NCBI GenBank assembly: GCA_000333855.2
Contig: CM007337.1
Coordinates: 393,084-457,083, forward strand
DNA length: 64,000 nucleotides
Direction: 5' to 3'
DNA from: Endotrypanum monterogeii
Lineage: Eukaryota > Euglenozoa > Kinetoplastea > Trypanosomatida > Trypanosomatidae
Shown piece after piece: positions 20,401 to 35,400 of this stretch (position 1 is the first letter of the stretch; every line of letters begins with the position of its first letter). Below the pieces are notes generated by a model. It had not been told where the DNA came from, made no database searches, and worked only from the letters and a program-made list of their open reading frames with translations. The translations under genes were made by a program, and so were the position numbers.

Positions 20401-23400
20401 CGCGGCCAATGTCATGCAGGACCTCTTCACGGTCGCACTGGAACTGGAAATGATACTGCCAGTGCAAAACGTTGTCGCCAACGCTGTCAACGTCTTTTTT
20501 GCCGGACCCCAGTCACAGTCACAGCCGCAGTTGCTGCCCTTCACTCCTACCACCACTACTTTCCATAATATTAATAATGCGAGGGCTGCAGTGGAGCTGG
20601 GCCGTCGTGGCAGGGTGGAGGCGAGTAGTGAACACCATCGCAGTGACACAGACGCAGCTGGTACAAGTGCACTCGCGCCATCCACTTCCCCCCACGGTAC
20701 CGACACGATTGCCAGGAGCGCTGACGTGAATGCAGTAAGAATTCTTCTTCCCACGTCGCAGGTTGCTGATGATCACAATTATGGCGCCGGCAAGTCGGAT
20801 GTCGCGGAGATGCGAGCGAATTTGTCTCGAAGTCCGTCCCCCTGCAATCCGTCTCGCACCCATGGAAAAAACTCTCTGGCCAAGGCAGCAAACACGACAG
20901 TGATGCCCGCCAACCTTTCCCCCGACGCGACCATACAGAGTGCTTGGGCCATGCCGACGACAGCCTCAGCATCCGCGTCACCGACACCACAGGTGCCAAC
21001 GGCTTCCTATCGTAACATCACGAAGTCCGTTTGGGGCTCAGTGAAGCGCGCTGCTCGACGCCTGATCGATGGCGGATCGGTGTCGTCACGGTCGTCAGTA
21101 CGGGATTTTTTTGCTACCGGGAACAGTGCCCGAGGGGTGGCAAAGAATACGAGGGCTCCCCAAAAGGCTTCCTGTGGGACATCCGAGAAGCCGTCGGGGC
21201 TAGATGTCCCAGGGCACGTGGCGTCGGAGCGTCGCTTGGCGATGAACAACCGCCCTTCGCCGCCGTTGCTAATTGATGTCCTGGATGACGTTTTCCATGA
21301 GTCTATCAGCACCGATCCGTCCCAGAACGCCGACACGGTCATGCGATGTATGGGGGCTGGACCACCACCAGCTCCGACCTTCACGAACGCGACAGGTGCT
21401 GGCAGGCGCTGGGCTGTGCATAGCAGTGACCCACATTCTTCCCAGGATTTGCTGCGGATGACCGTCAACCCCGCCGGAGCTGGAAGAGGTCACAGTACCA
21501 TCTTTTCCCCGATCCACGGTTTTCGACTGCCTCATGCAGCCACTTCACCAATGTTACGTCAGGGGCAATGGATCCAACCTCGACACCTGCAACGCACTTT
21601 CAACCTCTCAGCTGCCGCGGCAACGACGCTCGTGCCTGAGTCTCCTTCCGCCTTCAGCGATGCACTGTGGGGCAGCACTCCTTTCGATGGTGCAGTGTTT
21701 AGTCGAAGCACACTCTGGACGTTGCCCCTCGCGCGCGCCCTTGAGGTGGCCGGCCGGCCTTCGTCATTAGAAGTCGCCGTTGCAGCGTCAACACTCACGC
21801 TTGGCGCGTTTTTGTGTGCGTGGCGTGTCGCAGGTCGCTCAGACGAGACTGTCTGCAGCGAGGTGAGGTGGGAAGGGACCCCCAAGTCGACCAAGCCGCC
21901 TAGGACGAGTGCACATTGTCACGGCGCTAAATTCACCGACACCTCATCGTCTCCTTGCCGAGATGCGCCCTCGCCACGGTATTTGTATCCTACAGCGGAT
22001 GGGACCTCGCCAGGAAACACGGATCCGCTCGCCGAGGGTGTCATTCTTCCACTTGTGTCGCCGGAGAATTTTGTGCAAGGGGAGGGCTCGGCTCCAGTAG
22101 CAGCCCGTGGAGACTCTTTTGGCGACGCACTTCCGCCGTTGCGCCCATCTTCGACGGCAGGTAGCTCAATGACGTTGCCACATGGGGTAAGCGGTGTCCG
22201 CGGGGTTACCGGACACACTAGAGTTGAGTCCAACACGTCTTCGTTGTCGATGCAACCTCCGGTAACTGCGGTTGTCAGTCGCACGGATATGTCTCCTCCC
22301 CGGACAAGACTGCTGGCATCCATCACCGCTGATGTGGATCCGGAGTGGCATAGTGTGGAGGGGGCAGCGACAAACATGTACATCCCCCCGTTGATCAGCG
22401 TCACAACGCCTCTTGTGGAGGCCGCAGGTGCGGGAGCCGCGGCTCCAGGGAGTGTAGGGATGACAGTCACTCCGCCTGTGATTCCCGAGACGGCGCCGCT
22501 GATTGCAGTCTCGCCCTCGCTGGGGTCAAGAAAGGAATCGTCGGCGTCAGTGGCCCAGGGTGCCATGGATACACCTGCAGTCTGCAGGAATGGTGTCGAC
22601 AAAACACCGGCGTCTTGTGCGGCAGCATCGGCAGCATCGCCAGACGCCGACTTCACCGCACCACCGAACGATCAAGTCTATCGCAGTACTAGCTCACCTG
22701 GAGGAATACCCCAGGGCGTAGCCGGCCCTAAAACCCAACATTTAGCGCCACGCGCCAAAGATGAGCTTCCAGGTGCTATCTCGGCGTCCAGGACGGAGTC
22801 GTGTGGGGCTCCGGTCCCTAACAGCACGAGCACTGGGGTGGCGGAGGTGTCACCCACCTCGCTCGAATTTTTCCTACCCTCCTGGGTTGCGGCGCGGATA
22901 GTGGAGCGATGTGTCCACCCGCGCTGGGACGTGGTTACCACACCCACCTTGTCTAGCCTGCCAGAGAGCGGGAATGCAGCAGCGCGGCCCACGAGCGGCC
23001 TGGTGGTAACCAAGGAGGTTGAGGCCCTGCTCACCAGTGTGGTGCCTCTCCTTTCACTGTATTACTTAGGCTCCCTATCCCCCACCACCGTGACAGCCGC
23101 TACGCAGGTACTTGTGAACTGCGCCATCAAAGCTGTAAAATCTCTCTCGCAGGGTGTGTGTGCTGGTAGCAGCAATGACAGCAGTGGCCGTGGTTGCGCA
23201 CCGGTAGGCGCAAGGGTACACGCTAGCTCAGATGCCCCTCTGTCTTCCTCGTGTGCCCCACGCCGTTCTCACGCGGACAATCCTCTTAATGGGACTGAGT
23301 CACTAGCAGCGTCGCCACGTGCGGCAGCGCCCGCAGATGCGGGGGTCGCCACCATCGAGCCCTGCGCGGCCTCGTTCACCTCCCCGCTGTCGGCTTGCGT

Positions 23401-26400
23401 AGAGGAGGACAGTGCCCTCGTGGACGGCACGGTACTCTTAAACGCGATTCTTTTTATAATTACAGTGGCAGAGCGCTATCCGGATCTATACGAGACGATC
23501 GTGCGCGAGAGGCTGTACCCTCTACTTCACTCGACGCTATTGCTACATAGCTCCGCGATAGAGGAACCTCAGCTGTTGCTTTCTGTGCCTCTCTCCTCTG
23601 CAGGGGCCGCCGCATTCTTCAGCCTCGGTACACCAGCGACGCGATGGAAAGCGCGGGAGTCCCCAAACCACCAGCAGCAGTGCAACGGGTCCCCTGCATC
23701 GCCGATCAACGCACCGACGGTGGAGGGCGACGCGTTCCTTCAACGGATGCGCGTGTTCATGTCCCGCACCATGTATCAGCGCGTTGTAATGCCAGCGCTG
23801 GCTCTTCTTTCTCAAAACATGCCGACTAATGCTTGCGCAGAGCGCTGCTACCCACTGGTGGCGCGACTCGCGCAGTTGGGACTGCGACGTCCTTTTTCGA
23901 TGGCATCCGTCACCACCGCCTTGTGCATATGTGCTGTGTACCCGCCTCTTTCCAGTGCCTGCCAGTCCAAGCTAATACGTGCAATGGCCGTTGTGCTGTC
24001 GACTCCAGACGATTGGCTCACCAATCGAGACGACAGCGCTGATGACGGCGATGTCAACGGACTTGTTGCAGCGGTGTCGCGAGACAAGGCAGCAGATGGG
24101 CAGGGGTCATCACGACATTTCCGTAAAAACCCGGCGCCAATGCTTCCCGAAGAGGAGCGACGCAGTAGCCGCGAAGAAGCCGTCGCTACCAAGCCGGTTC
24201 GGTCGAGAGGGGGTGTCACGGTAACACCGAAGCATCCCTTGGTCCCCACTGTTACCGGGGCGGTGCCCCATGGGTCACTGCTTTGCCCGTCTTCGCGGGG
24301 TGCCGCACGCAGCACGACTTCTGCAGCCACGGGGAGCGTGCTTTACTCAATGTGGCGGAGTCAGCTAAATCTTCGGCTTTTCTTACCTTTCTTTTCAACG
24401 GACCCCGGGTCTCTGCGCTCCTCTACCCCGCGGCTGCGTGCTGCGCAGAGGCGGCAGGCAGCGCAGACGCGCCTCATCAAGCATCAGTGTTTTCGTGCCA
24501 TGAGTCTTCTTAGCAGCACTTGGGAGGGCGCCACCCTCTTCTTCCTTGAGGTGTGTCTTCCTTACTTCCGGCACCCGGATGCACAAATGCGGCTGGAGTG
24601 TGTACAGTGTTGCATACACTGGCTCCTTTCGGACTGCTGGCACTCGACAGGGCAGACCCACTGGCATCAGCAGAGGTGCATGCCGGCTGTGAGCCCGGGT
24701 ATTATAGGTACCGCCTCATCGACAGCACTAGCTCCCCTAGGTGGTAGTGTGGCAGCTGCTGTAACTCGGGCACCAGTAAGAGACTTGCGCACAACTGCCA
24801 ACAGCGAAAGCGGTACCGCGGGGGACGGATGCAAAGGGATTGCACTGCAGTGCTCCAGTACCCTTGCGGCCTCGGCGGCCACGCAGGCCGGTCGCGCCTG
24901 CGTGCAGCCTCATGAGTCACCTGAGGTCGCAGAGGGCCTTCGTGGTCGTGGCTGTGCTGTGTTCGGGATGAAGGCATCTCCGGCAGTCTCTTCTGCTACC
25001 GCGCCATCGCCAGCGCTCTCGATTCAAACTGTACAACATCACGGGTGCACGCACGTCAATGCCCTGCGAGAGGTGGTGCATCACCTGGTTGAGTTGGCGG
25101 TTTGTGACCCCGAGCCACTTGTTAGGACATGTGCGCTCGACAGCCTTTCCCCCGAGACGTATCCTCTCTTGTGCCCCCATGAGCCCACCGTGCACCAACT
25201 CTTCACGGTGCTATGGGACAGTCACATGCCCAACCGGAGGAAGGCAGCGCAGCTGCTCTGTGAGTTGGCACCACTAAATCCTTCGTTTATTTTTCCCCGA
25301 CTCCGCCAGGTGCTGGCTCAGTACACAGATGACTTGACGAGCAGCATCGAGCGCCCCGAAGCACTATCCGCGCGTGCCAAGTCGACCTCGGCACCTCTGG
25401 TGACATCTGGTCCCAGCCACATTCATGAAGACGCATTGTTTGTACTGTGTCAGGTGGCGTCTCGGTTGAAGCACTCGACTCACCTTTATTTGCCACGGCT
25501 GCTCTCCATCCTATCATCGGTTCTGTGTAGCACATCGTCAACGCGCGGGGCGGTGTTGCAGGCACTGCGCTTCCTCGTTACATTGCGCGAGGACAGTACC
25601 GAGGAGCAGTCGATACTTTTCGCTCCCTTTTTTGATCTCGTTGCACAGCAGCTGATCGACGACGACGGCGACACCTCTCGCCTACTAGTGACGGTGGAAG
25701 CGCTGCAAAGTTTGTTGCGGCAGTTCACAGGGTCGTCGCACTCCTCGCCACAGTCCCTCCCAATCGTGGTGGAGTGCTTGCACTCACTCCTGTATCGTAA
25801 ACCGTCCATCCGAACAGAGTTCGCCATGGCTGTGCTGCAGTTACTTGGAACAATCAGTAGCATCGAACCGTGGGATGCAGAGGCGGCTCCGCGTCCCCCT
25901 GCGCTCCTTCGACGTCCACAGAATCGCTATGCCTTGCCGTTGCTGTCCTCCTTAGCGGGTGTGCTGGGTCGAGGCAGGGCAGAACGTTCCCGATGGCTTG
26001 AGCGAGACGAGAAGGCTGACAGCGCGACACAAGCACTCGCGCAGCTGCAGAAGGCCGACCGCTTCACTCCATTTATGGCCCGCACGTGGTGCGATGTGAT
26101 TTTACGGGCATTAATGCGCACCGCCTCCGAATACGTGAATGGAACGATGAGTCAGACACGGGGAGGCCTGTGCGCCTGTCTAGAAGCCATCATGAACATC
26201 TTGATCAACACTGTGGCTGTGTATCATATCGAGATCTACTTGCCGACAGTACTCACGCTTGTGATTGACCTTCTCGAAAAGCGGCAGACGCGGTCGCGCT
26301 ACATGGAGTCAACGTGTGAGGTGTTTGTGCGCAGGCCGCGCTCGAGGATTCCCACCCCCGCAGTGGGGTCCACAGAGGGATCTAAAATCAGCGACTCCGC

Positions 26401-29400
26401 AGAGGAGATACGGCAGCTCTTCCTGGGGAGCTTGCTTGAGCTGGTTTTTGTGGCCGGTCGCCGTATTGGCTCGATATATCCGCTTCTTAACGTGTTTCTA
26501 CGACGCAGCTGGAATACGGTAGGGGCGCATGGGCTTGTGCAGTGCTGCGAGGTGCTGGATGCTCTCTCCTGGGCGGTGCCAGATTTACTGCGGAACGACT
26601 GCGACGTGTGGGTGTCGTCCTTGTTGGAGGCGTTGATGGAGTACGACACACTTGTGGTGACACACCGCCGCGCGCACGAGGGTGCACCAGGTAGCGACCC
26701 CATCGGCGCCAAAGCACCAATGAGTGCACCTGCATCCGGCACATCCGCCGGCGTCACTGCGGCCCCTACAGGGAGCCGAGAGGAGGATGCAGCAGTTGCG
26801 CACAACATATCGAAACATTCCTTGGCGACATTGGAACGTGCGAGTCCTGCGCAATACGAGGACAGCACCGCCGATGCAGCTGACAACATGAGCGACGCGG
26901 TAGAAAATGCGCGCTCCCCGTCGGTACCGTTTCCCTGTACGTCAGGCGCTGATCGAGAGGCGGCGTCGTCTTGGGAACAACAATTAAAGCTCGTTTATCA
27001 AGCTTTGACTCTGTGCTTGACATCATTGCAACCGCTGGTGTCTCAGACGGGGAAGCGGTTGGTTGCGGTTAGTTTGTCTGAATGCCTCAAGTCGTCCCAC
27101 GTGCCTCGCAGCGAGGCTGCGCGGCGCGGTGTACTGACGACGTCAACCACCGCACCAACGGATGGTCGTGGAAAATACAGCGCTGGTTTAGACGGGGAGT
27201 CTGGCGCCACGCTTGTCGGGTCGACGCGCTCCTCGCTCCAGAATGCAAAGTCGCCTACGGGTCAACCCACAACGTTAGCTGTGTTTGATCTCATGTCCGA
27301 CTCACACGAGGAGCTGATCTCTTTTTTGAATTCGTGTGTGTGCACTCCGCTGCTGGAGTACATGGTGCATTGCAACCTCTCGACCATCTCCATGAGGTTG
27401 GTGAAGAACCTGCTGTCACGTTTAGAGTCGCTGAGCGCCGTGCACGAGGAGGCGTTGCTGCGGCTGGCGGGGGCGATAGACGTCAACTCCTTACCTCCGC
27501 AGTTTCACGCAGAAAACAACGCTGTTCAGTCCTCTTTTATAGGCTCGGCGGGCAGCAGCCTCACACCACCGACTAATGGTGTGTATTCGTTGTCGGGGTC
27601 GGCACGCGCACATCTGGAGGTGAGGCTACGAGAGGTACGTGAGCAGCTGTGTCTGCAACGATCGCGGCAGCACCATGAGGGCAACGAAATGGCAAAGGCT
27701 GACGGCTGTGCTCCTGGTGCTTCTCTTTCCTGCCCCGCTTCCCACGCGTCATCACGGTTGGTGAAGGAGGCGCTGTGGTTTAGAGATGCGGCGATCAGTC
27801 GCCTGTGGGTGCAGAGCACCGACTGCACTTCGACCGTGCGGCGCGTCTTTCCGTTCGACGAGGTGAAGACTTCCTGGGAGACAGAGGGGGAAATGCATCT
27901 ACTCGGGTGTCTATTGGTGGCGGCCGCATGGCGGCACCCACCTTCGACAGCTGCCTTTGCAGCCACGCTGCACACATACTTTTTACATCGATTTGGCCCA
28001 GAAAGCGTTGCAGTTGCGTACGTGCGGTGTGTGTGTTCCGGTTATTACAATCTCTGCATGCCACTTGGCCCTTTGCAGGACGAGCGGATTTTCGCTCAGG
28101 CGGCCCCACCGCCGTCCGTGCCACCGCAGCAGCAGCAGCAGCAGCAACAAGGGGTTGATCCTGCAGGCTCGTACAGCGACACTGCCACTGAGGGCGACAC
28201 TTCACCCACTGCTGTGGGACGCTCGGTTACGATGTCCGGCAGCGGCTTATATGATGCCGCTCTACTGGTAGCGCAGGAGATGAACACGGATGTCATTCCC
28301 CGTAACGGCAGCTCTCTTTTCCCTCCAGCGCTTGCCGCAGCGACTCCCGGGGAGAGGAACACCACCGCCTGGCGAAAGGGCAATGTCGTTGTTGCCAGGT
28401 CGTCAGGGATGGGCGGTCGCGTTGTCAGTTGGGAAGACGATACATCGGCGCCAGCCATCGTGGGTGCAGAGAGCGGATCGTTGGCCTCTTCTCCCCCTGC
28501 CATCACCTCTGCCGGTCCATCAGGGGCACGCGCGCCGATGCGGAGGGCTCTGACAAACAGCGCAGTGGCATCGCCCAGCTCAGTTCTCACTAGCACAGCC
28601 ACAGTCCGCAGAATTCATAGGAACTGTATGGCATTCGCGCGTCCCATGGCGATGTGCCCCAGCGCGGAGCGCCTCGACAGCAGCAGCGATGGGCGTCGCT
28701 CCGCTGATTTGATCACCGCCGTGCGCGGTTCTGACAATGAAGAGGACCAGGACTGCAGCGGACGCATGTGGACAGATTCCTACTACGCGCGCCAGACAAG
28801 AAGCAGTAGTAGTACTGCGCTGCCGTATCCACTTCCAAGTGGTTATCAACATCCCTATTCTCAGCAGTTTCTCCAGCAGGGGTACCCCTTGCTGACCCGT
28901 ACGGCTGCCTCGACGCCCTTCTGCAGCCCTAATTCACTCACTCGAACAATCACGGCAACCAGCACAAATGGCGCAGACACACCGCCGTCAACGACGCATC
29001 CGCATTCAGGCACGACGGTAACCCAACCCATTCCAGTCGTAACAGAAGGTAACGGGGGTGGGAATAATAATAACGGTCGCGGTGCCGTGATTGGAAGCGA
29101 TCCGGACAAGTACGCCAGTGCCTCCGTCCCTGTAGCTCTTTCTGGTCCCCACAGCGGAAGCGGCAGCGGAACTTCGATGTATCCTGGGAGTTTCTTTGGG
29201 GACACTTTCGCCGCGGAGGGACGGACCGCCGGCGATGGCCGCAGGCGCATCGGCAACACGAACACCAGGTCTCATGCGCGTCCGCTCCACACGTCGTTCA
29301 GCGTTGGCGGCGGGGGAACGCTTGCGGATGTGGAGTTCCTCCTTAGAGGGGGTAGGGACGATGCGGTGCATCCAGCGCACAGAACGGCAGGCAGCACCGC

Positions 29401-32400
29401 TGAGGTTGTGCTCACTGCACCCGCAAGTCAGTATTTTAGACTTGGTCATCCTCAGTCATATGTGGGAGATCAGTCGCCAAATATCCACCTCAACAGCAGT
29501 GGGGCCTCACCGACCGCTGCTCGTGCTCAGCATCCTGATGCTATGCGCTCGATCGGTACAGGTGTGATTACGGCCAGTTCTCTTAACAGTGAGTCACTTC
29601 GCCGCCGTCCGAGTCTCCTGGGACGCCCTTTTCTTTTGACCCCCGCGAGCGGCGATGAGGGAGGCGCCGGCGACACGACTCATAGGGGGCCGGGTGGAGT
29701 ACACTTCCGAGGACGGTTTTCGTCCATTGCTGCGTCGGAGAGTGCCTACTGTGTGACGTCACTGAGCATCTCTACGATGTCGCCGCCTGCTGGTGGGGTC
29801 TGTGCTGGCACTGGCGCACCTCCGGGTGGAGATGCTCTTCACGATATCGCCGTGGTGCGACATCCGCAGTTACGCAAGACGAGTTCACCGCTCTTTTTAG
29901 AGACGGATGTCACGCCTACTGGGGCTATCTTGGATACCAGCATCCGAGGCCGCCTCACCACAAAAGCACCAACACCCCCTCCCTCCACCTTGCCGGGAAG
30001 GGAAACGCGCAGCGACGCGACGATCGTGGCAGCATCCTCCCGGATCGGGTACATGGGCCATGAGGATCCGGTAGGTGTCTACGGGGGAAATGGTTTTGCT
30101 ACGGCTGTCGGTGAAGAAGAAAGGGAATCACCACTCGCAGCAGCAGGGGCAGATGGTGACTCGCCGTCGCCATGGGTGGCAGGAGAGGTGTCACAAGTCT
30201 GCGAAATTGTCGCTTCAGCACACGAGGCCGGCAGCGTTTCACACGGCAACGCGCTCATTGCCTACTTCGAGCTTCATCAATCTCTCGAAGGACACGGGTG
30301 GCGTTCATGGTGGGAGCAGTTCTGCTTATTTTTACTTCAATGCAGTCAAGACTACGCCATTCGAGCCTGCGAACCCTTCGCCCGTCAACACAACATTGCG
30401 TTCTCCTACTCAGAGTTGCTGCCCTTAGCGCTCCTGTCGACGCTGCCGTTGTGCAGTGTGGCGACGCTCGTCGCGTGGCTTCGCGCGCTCCGTGACTTCT
30501 ACACGTATCACAGAGACCCGTGCGTTCCTGTACCGCAGCAGGTGGCCTCTGGGGTGGCCTGCATGGCGCACGGCATCCGCATCTACCGCCACGGATTTTT
30601 TCCACCCGAGGTGGTCTCGCGAGTCGTAGACGTCTGGCTGCCAGATCGTTTCGTGGCTGATCTCGCGAATCGTTCACTCAACCCCCCACTCCGCATCCTG
30701 TACCTAGAGCAGGAGTTGGCCCGCTCTTTTTCCTGGGGGTGCACGGCCCTGCTCATGGCTGCTGCTGACGATGTGGCGAGCGCGGTGGAGCGAACGCTTT
30801 TTGTGCAAGACCCGCGCTTTCAGCGCTGGCTTTGTGAGTTGACGGCCCCGGTGACAGAGACGGGGGCCACGAACACGGCGGCGTTCGACTCAGCAGCACC
30901 TTGGCATAACAACAGCAAGACTCCGCCGTTGACGGCAAGTGTTTCCGAGTCATCGCCGTCGTTGGCCAAAAAGGTGTTGCCTCCGTCGGCGTTGGAGTTG
31001 CTCGGCTTCCACCGCACGGCTGCTCTCGAGTATGTGCGGTTGTACGCGGAGCAGCAGACGTGCCAGCGTGGTGACGGTGGCGGCAGTGCGGCAGCGAATG
31101 AGGGGGCCGCTTCGCAGAGTAGGCCGACATCTCCCTCCAAGCGGACGCGGACCTCTTTCTGTTCCAGCGCTGTGGATTCTGGGCTCATTCTTGGGGCGAT
31201 GCGGTGTTACATATGTCTGTATGACTTCCAGTCAGTGCTCCAACTTTGGGACTCGGTAAAGCGCAAGGAGACCTTGGAGGTGTCTCCAGCCATGGCAAGC
31301 TCACTGGCGCACGGCGCCGCTAGGGGTGCTGCATCCGCAGGCTTGAGTAACGCTGCTAACGGCCGCAGTGGTGCTCAGGCGGCTCATTCATGTGGACTAG
31401 ATACCGATACCGCGCGCTATGTGATGATGTCGGCCCAGGCACTGGCTCGCTGGGATTATGTGCAAGACGTCGCTCACTATGCCTTCGGCGGCAACAGTGA
31501 TGACCAGTTGCACTGGACTTCCAGCATGCCGCAAGCTGCGCAGAGACAATCACCGAAGTCGAATGAGGCTCTCTCCAATCCACCAGGTTCGCCGCCTTCT
31601 CCGGGGACTCCCCGGTTATGGGTCGAGGACGTGGAGGAGGCGGGGTACCAAAGACACTTCGAGGAGGATATCTTGTCGTCGAATGTTTGGAGCAACGTCA
31701 GAAGCACGGACGCGCACTGGGCGATGGATCAAACGCGGAGGTCACTCTTGCATTGGCAATCGAAGGTATTTGTCGGCGCCGCACTCGTGGCGGCCCACGA
31801 TTACGTCGGCGCCAGGCGGGCCTTGACTTCCCTCCGCAGTGGTCTACGTGACTCCTACGCTGTTTTTCACACCAACAACGACCGAGTGAAGCTTGAGTGG
31901 AGCAGCATCTTTCAGCAGCTCTCCGAGCTGGAGGAGGGCATTCACGCACTGGAGCAGCTGCCTACGAACCAAGAGGAGGTGACCTCCCTGCCTACTGGTG
32001 TAGAGGGCTTCGCGGCATCTGCGGGACGGTTCGGACCGGGTTTGCCAGCGCTGGATCGAGAGATCAACGGCAAGCTATTTCCCGAGTTGACCGTGGGGCG
32101 TCTGCGTAACATCGCCTGCCGCCCTGTTTCGGCCACCACCACGATTCTGCAGCGTTTCATGATCATCGCAGTCCGCAGTGCCATTGCCCCTGTTACCTGG
32201 CAGCTGGACAACGTCCTCGCCGTGGGGGAGATGCTCGAGAAGGCAGGACATCCGATGCGTGCTGTGCAGGTGCTTTACCAGTACGCCCACCTGCCTATCG
32301 CCGCGGCTTCCTTCACCAACGCTGCGGTGGAGTTCAAACAGCAGCTCGACTTGGATGTGCTCCGTCGCCTCATTCGAAATTTGCCCTGCGGAGGGGACCT

Positions 32401-35400
32401 GCGTGAGGTCCATGCCTGTGTGCAGACGGCGCTGAGGCACGACTTGTGGCTTGCGCGCCGCGCCGCGACGCGTCGGACGACAGGGGCATCGTTAGCCTCT
32501 TCCTTCACTGCGTCTATTCACGGCGAGTCTCCCCTGTCGCCCCCCTTGAGGGATGGGTCTGTGATAGGCAGTGCTGAGCCGCTCGGTGCCCTTCTTACCA
32601 CCGAGGAGCTTGGTTCCTCGCTGTCGCAGTATCAGGTGGATCTGCTGTTGCTGTTGCTTGCCTGCCAGCGTCGCTTGACTGGTGTGAGGTTGCAGTGTAC
32701 ACTACCAATGGCCCAGCGATCGCCGGGGACCACTGTATTGGTTTCCGACTCGGAGCAGTCGTCGATGTCGGACACCGCGCAGCTCCCAACGGATGCGCTC
32801 GCTTGCCCCGTCAACGTCGCTAGGTCAGCTCAAGGCGCCGGCGCGGATGCCCTGGAGAGCGAGAGGATCTTTGGCACGGAGCCTTCTTCACCAATCAGCT
32901 TATCCGTGACACGGGAGCTCCGGGGTTCTCCCACGATGGCCTCATTTCCCTTCTTTCCCCGCGGCAGCGGTGCTTCGGCAGCTGCAAAGCGCAACTCGGG
33001 CGACAGAGGAAGTGTATCTCACAACCCCACGGAAAGCCGATGCCTCGGGAAAGATGACCTTGCGCCAATGCAGGAGCAGCGTGTTGAGGGTGACAGGACA
33101 GTGAGTTCTATGGCAGAGGACGTAGATGCTCGTAGCGATAGCAACGAATCGTTGGAAAGCTCAACGGGAAAGACAGCAATGTTTGCCGAGTACTACCTCC
33201 TCGAGCACGCTGTCGCAGTAACCAACTACGTGCCATCGGTCTGGAGAGAGTTTGGGCTTGTTTTGTTTGATGTTTGCTTGGCTATTCACGCCGAGTGGAT
33301 ATCGACAGGGGATAATGAAACAAAGCAGAACTTTCTTGCCCAGTCCGCAAAGGCAATACACGGCTTGCAGCTAGCCGGACAGCTTTGGCGCAGTCGGTCG
33401 GAGTCGGTCTTTACCCGAGGTGTTGGTCCATTTCCCGCTACGACACTGCGTCGTACCGCTCACGCGCGAACAGTGATACCTTCTGTCCACATGATCTTGA
33501 AGGCTCTTCACTTGGCAACCATGTGCGAGCTCATTGTCCAGGAGGAAGCGCGTCCTTTCACAAGCAACGTAGCAGCAGCGGCGACGGCATCCGGGTCCGC
33601 AGTGGGACATTCGCCGCAGGCGTTTCGTCCCATGTCTCCACTGGATCCGTGGGCGTCTTTGCTCGTCTCTGGTAACGAAATCGCGAAGGAGGCGGCAGAG
33701 GGCAATGTGGTGGCGGCGGCGGTCGGGCGCACGGGCGGCAGCCATGATAGCGGTGGGGAAGGTGACCGGGAGACTGGCAACGCTGGCGTGCACATTACCT
33801 CCCAGTCATGCGATGTAAGTCGGGGCACAGAGCAGCCTCGAGCTGCTTCCCGTGGGCCAGGCTCCAGCGAGGTAGCAGGTGTCAAAAATGCAGCGGACTC
33901 ACCAACGGCCAAGTACAATACTAACGCACCAGCGAGACCTTCAGACTCGACCATGCCATCGAAGCCAACCACGGCAGTCGCCGTTGCCGAGCAGCAGGGC
34001 GGGTTCGCATGTCTCGACTTCTCAGCGGCGTCGTACGTGCAGTGGGCGGCCGTTGCGCCTTTCCTGCTCGCAGCTGCAACCCGCCACCGATGTATTTACA
34101 CGGCTGTGTGCGATATGTGTGTGCAATCACGGGACATGCTGCGCCAACTTGTCTTTCCCCTTGTCGCCATGTTCGAGCATCAATACGAAACGATGTTTGA
34201 GCAGCGCCTCTTCCACTCCCAGCGTAGCAGAGTCAGCACTACCGAGGAGGCGATTGCGATGACGGTGGCGTCGGTTCCCGTCTCGCGACCACCTCCTCGT
34301 ACCCTTTCCGGCTTCGCGTGTGAAGGCAGAGAGGGTGACAGGCAGCGGCAAAACCCAGAGCACTCTAATGCGTCTGCGCGAGCCTGGGAAGATGATAGCG
34401 GCGCCGAGCGAGTCAGCAGTCTCAGCAGCAGCACCACCACTCTCGCACTCGAGACATCGCAGCCGCTGGGGCAGCAAGAAGAGCAGGCGCGAAACGGTGG
34501 CGATATTGGCCTGATTGCTCTGCGTGCAGCAACTGTTTCCCTCACGGATTCCGTAGATAAGCGACACAAAGGGAGGCGCGGTCATTTCTGCCCGACGTTG
34601 CGGACTCGCTCACGGTCAACCCGCCCCAACACCGTGGATCGGGAAGCTGAACCGCCGGCTGTTGCAACGGAGCCTTACAGGATGTCCGCATCGCCGCTAG
34701 AGCCCCCGTTTGGAGATCTTTTGCGGAAGGTGCACTCATCGCTCCTCACGGATGTGGCAGCTGCAAGTTCTGCCCATCGGCGACTCATCCAGGAAGCACT
34801 GCAGGTGCGTGGCTTTGTCCAGGGACTCTGGCAAATTCCATCGTCGGCGCGACAAGGACCTTCTCACCCAGAGAAGGGCATGATGAGGAATGGCAGCGAT
34901 CCAGCTCTGGCAGCGTTGGGTGGCACCGAGGGAGTGCCCAAGGGGTCTTGGCCCCGTGCGGTCGCTGCACACCAAGGAGGTGTTGATGGCTTTGTGGATA
35001 TGGATAACGCCACCGTAATGCACGGGGAGATGGAGCTGTGCTTGGACGGATTCTGTCCGCTGCCAGCGCCACTCTGGTTGCTTCCCAGTGTCTTCGGTGC
35101 GGGTATGACGTCCGTGGATGACACTGCGAACAGTGGGCGTCTCAACACCGGTGGTGATGGGGCGGTGAGGCAGGGGAAAGCACATCTCGGCGGCGGCGGC
35201 GGCGGCGTCGTTGGGCTGGACCGAATGGCTGGAGGCCGTCATCGGGGCAGTCGACCGGCTGACTCGACTGCATCCTCCGCTGCAATTGTGACACACTCGA
35301 CCAGACACCGCGCTACCCGCGTGGAAACCGACTGCTGTGAGGTGTCAAGGCAGACTCGACTCTCCACGGGCCACTTGCCTCCCTCGAGGACGGCTGCAGA

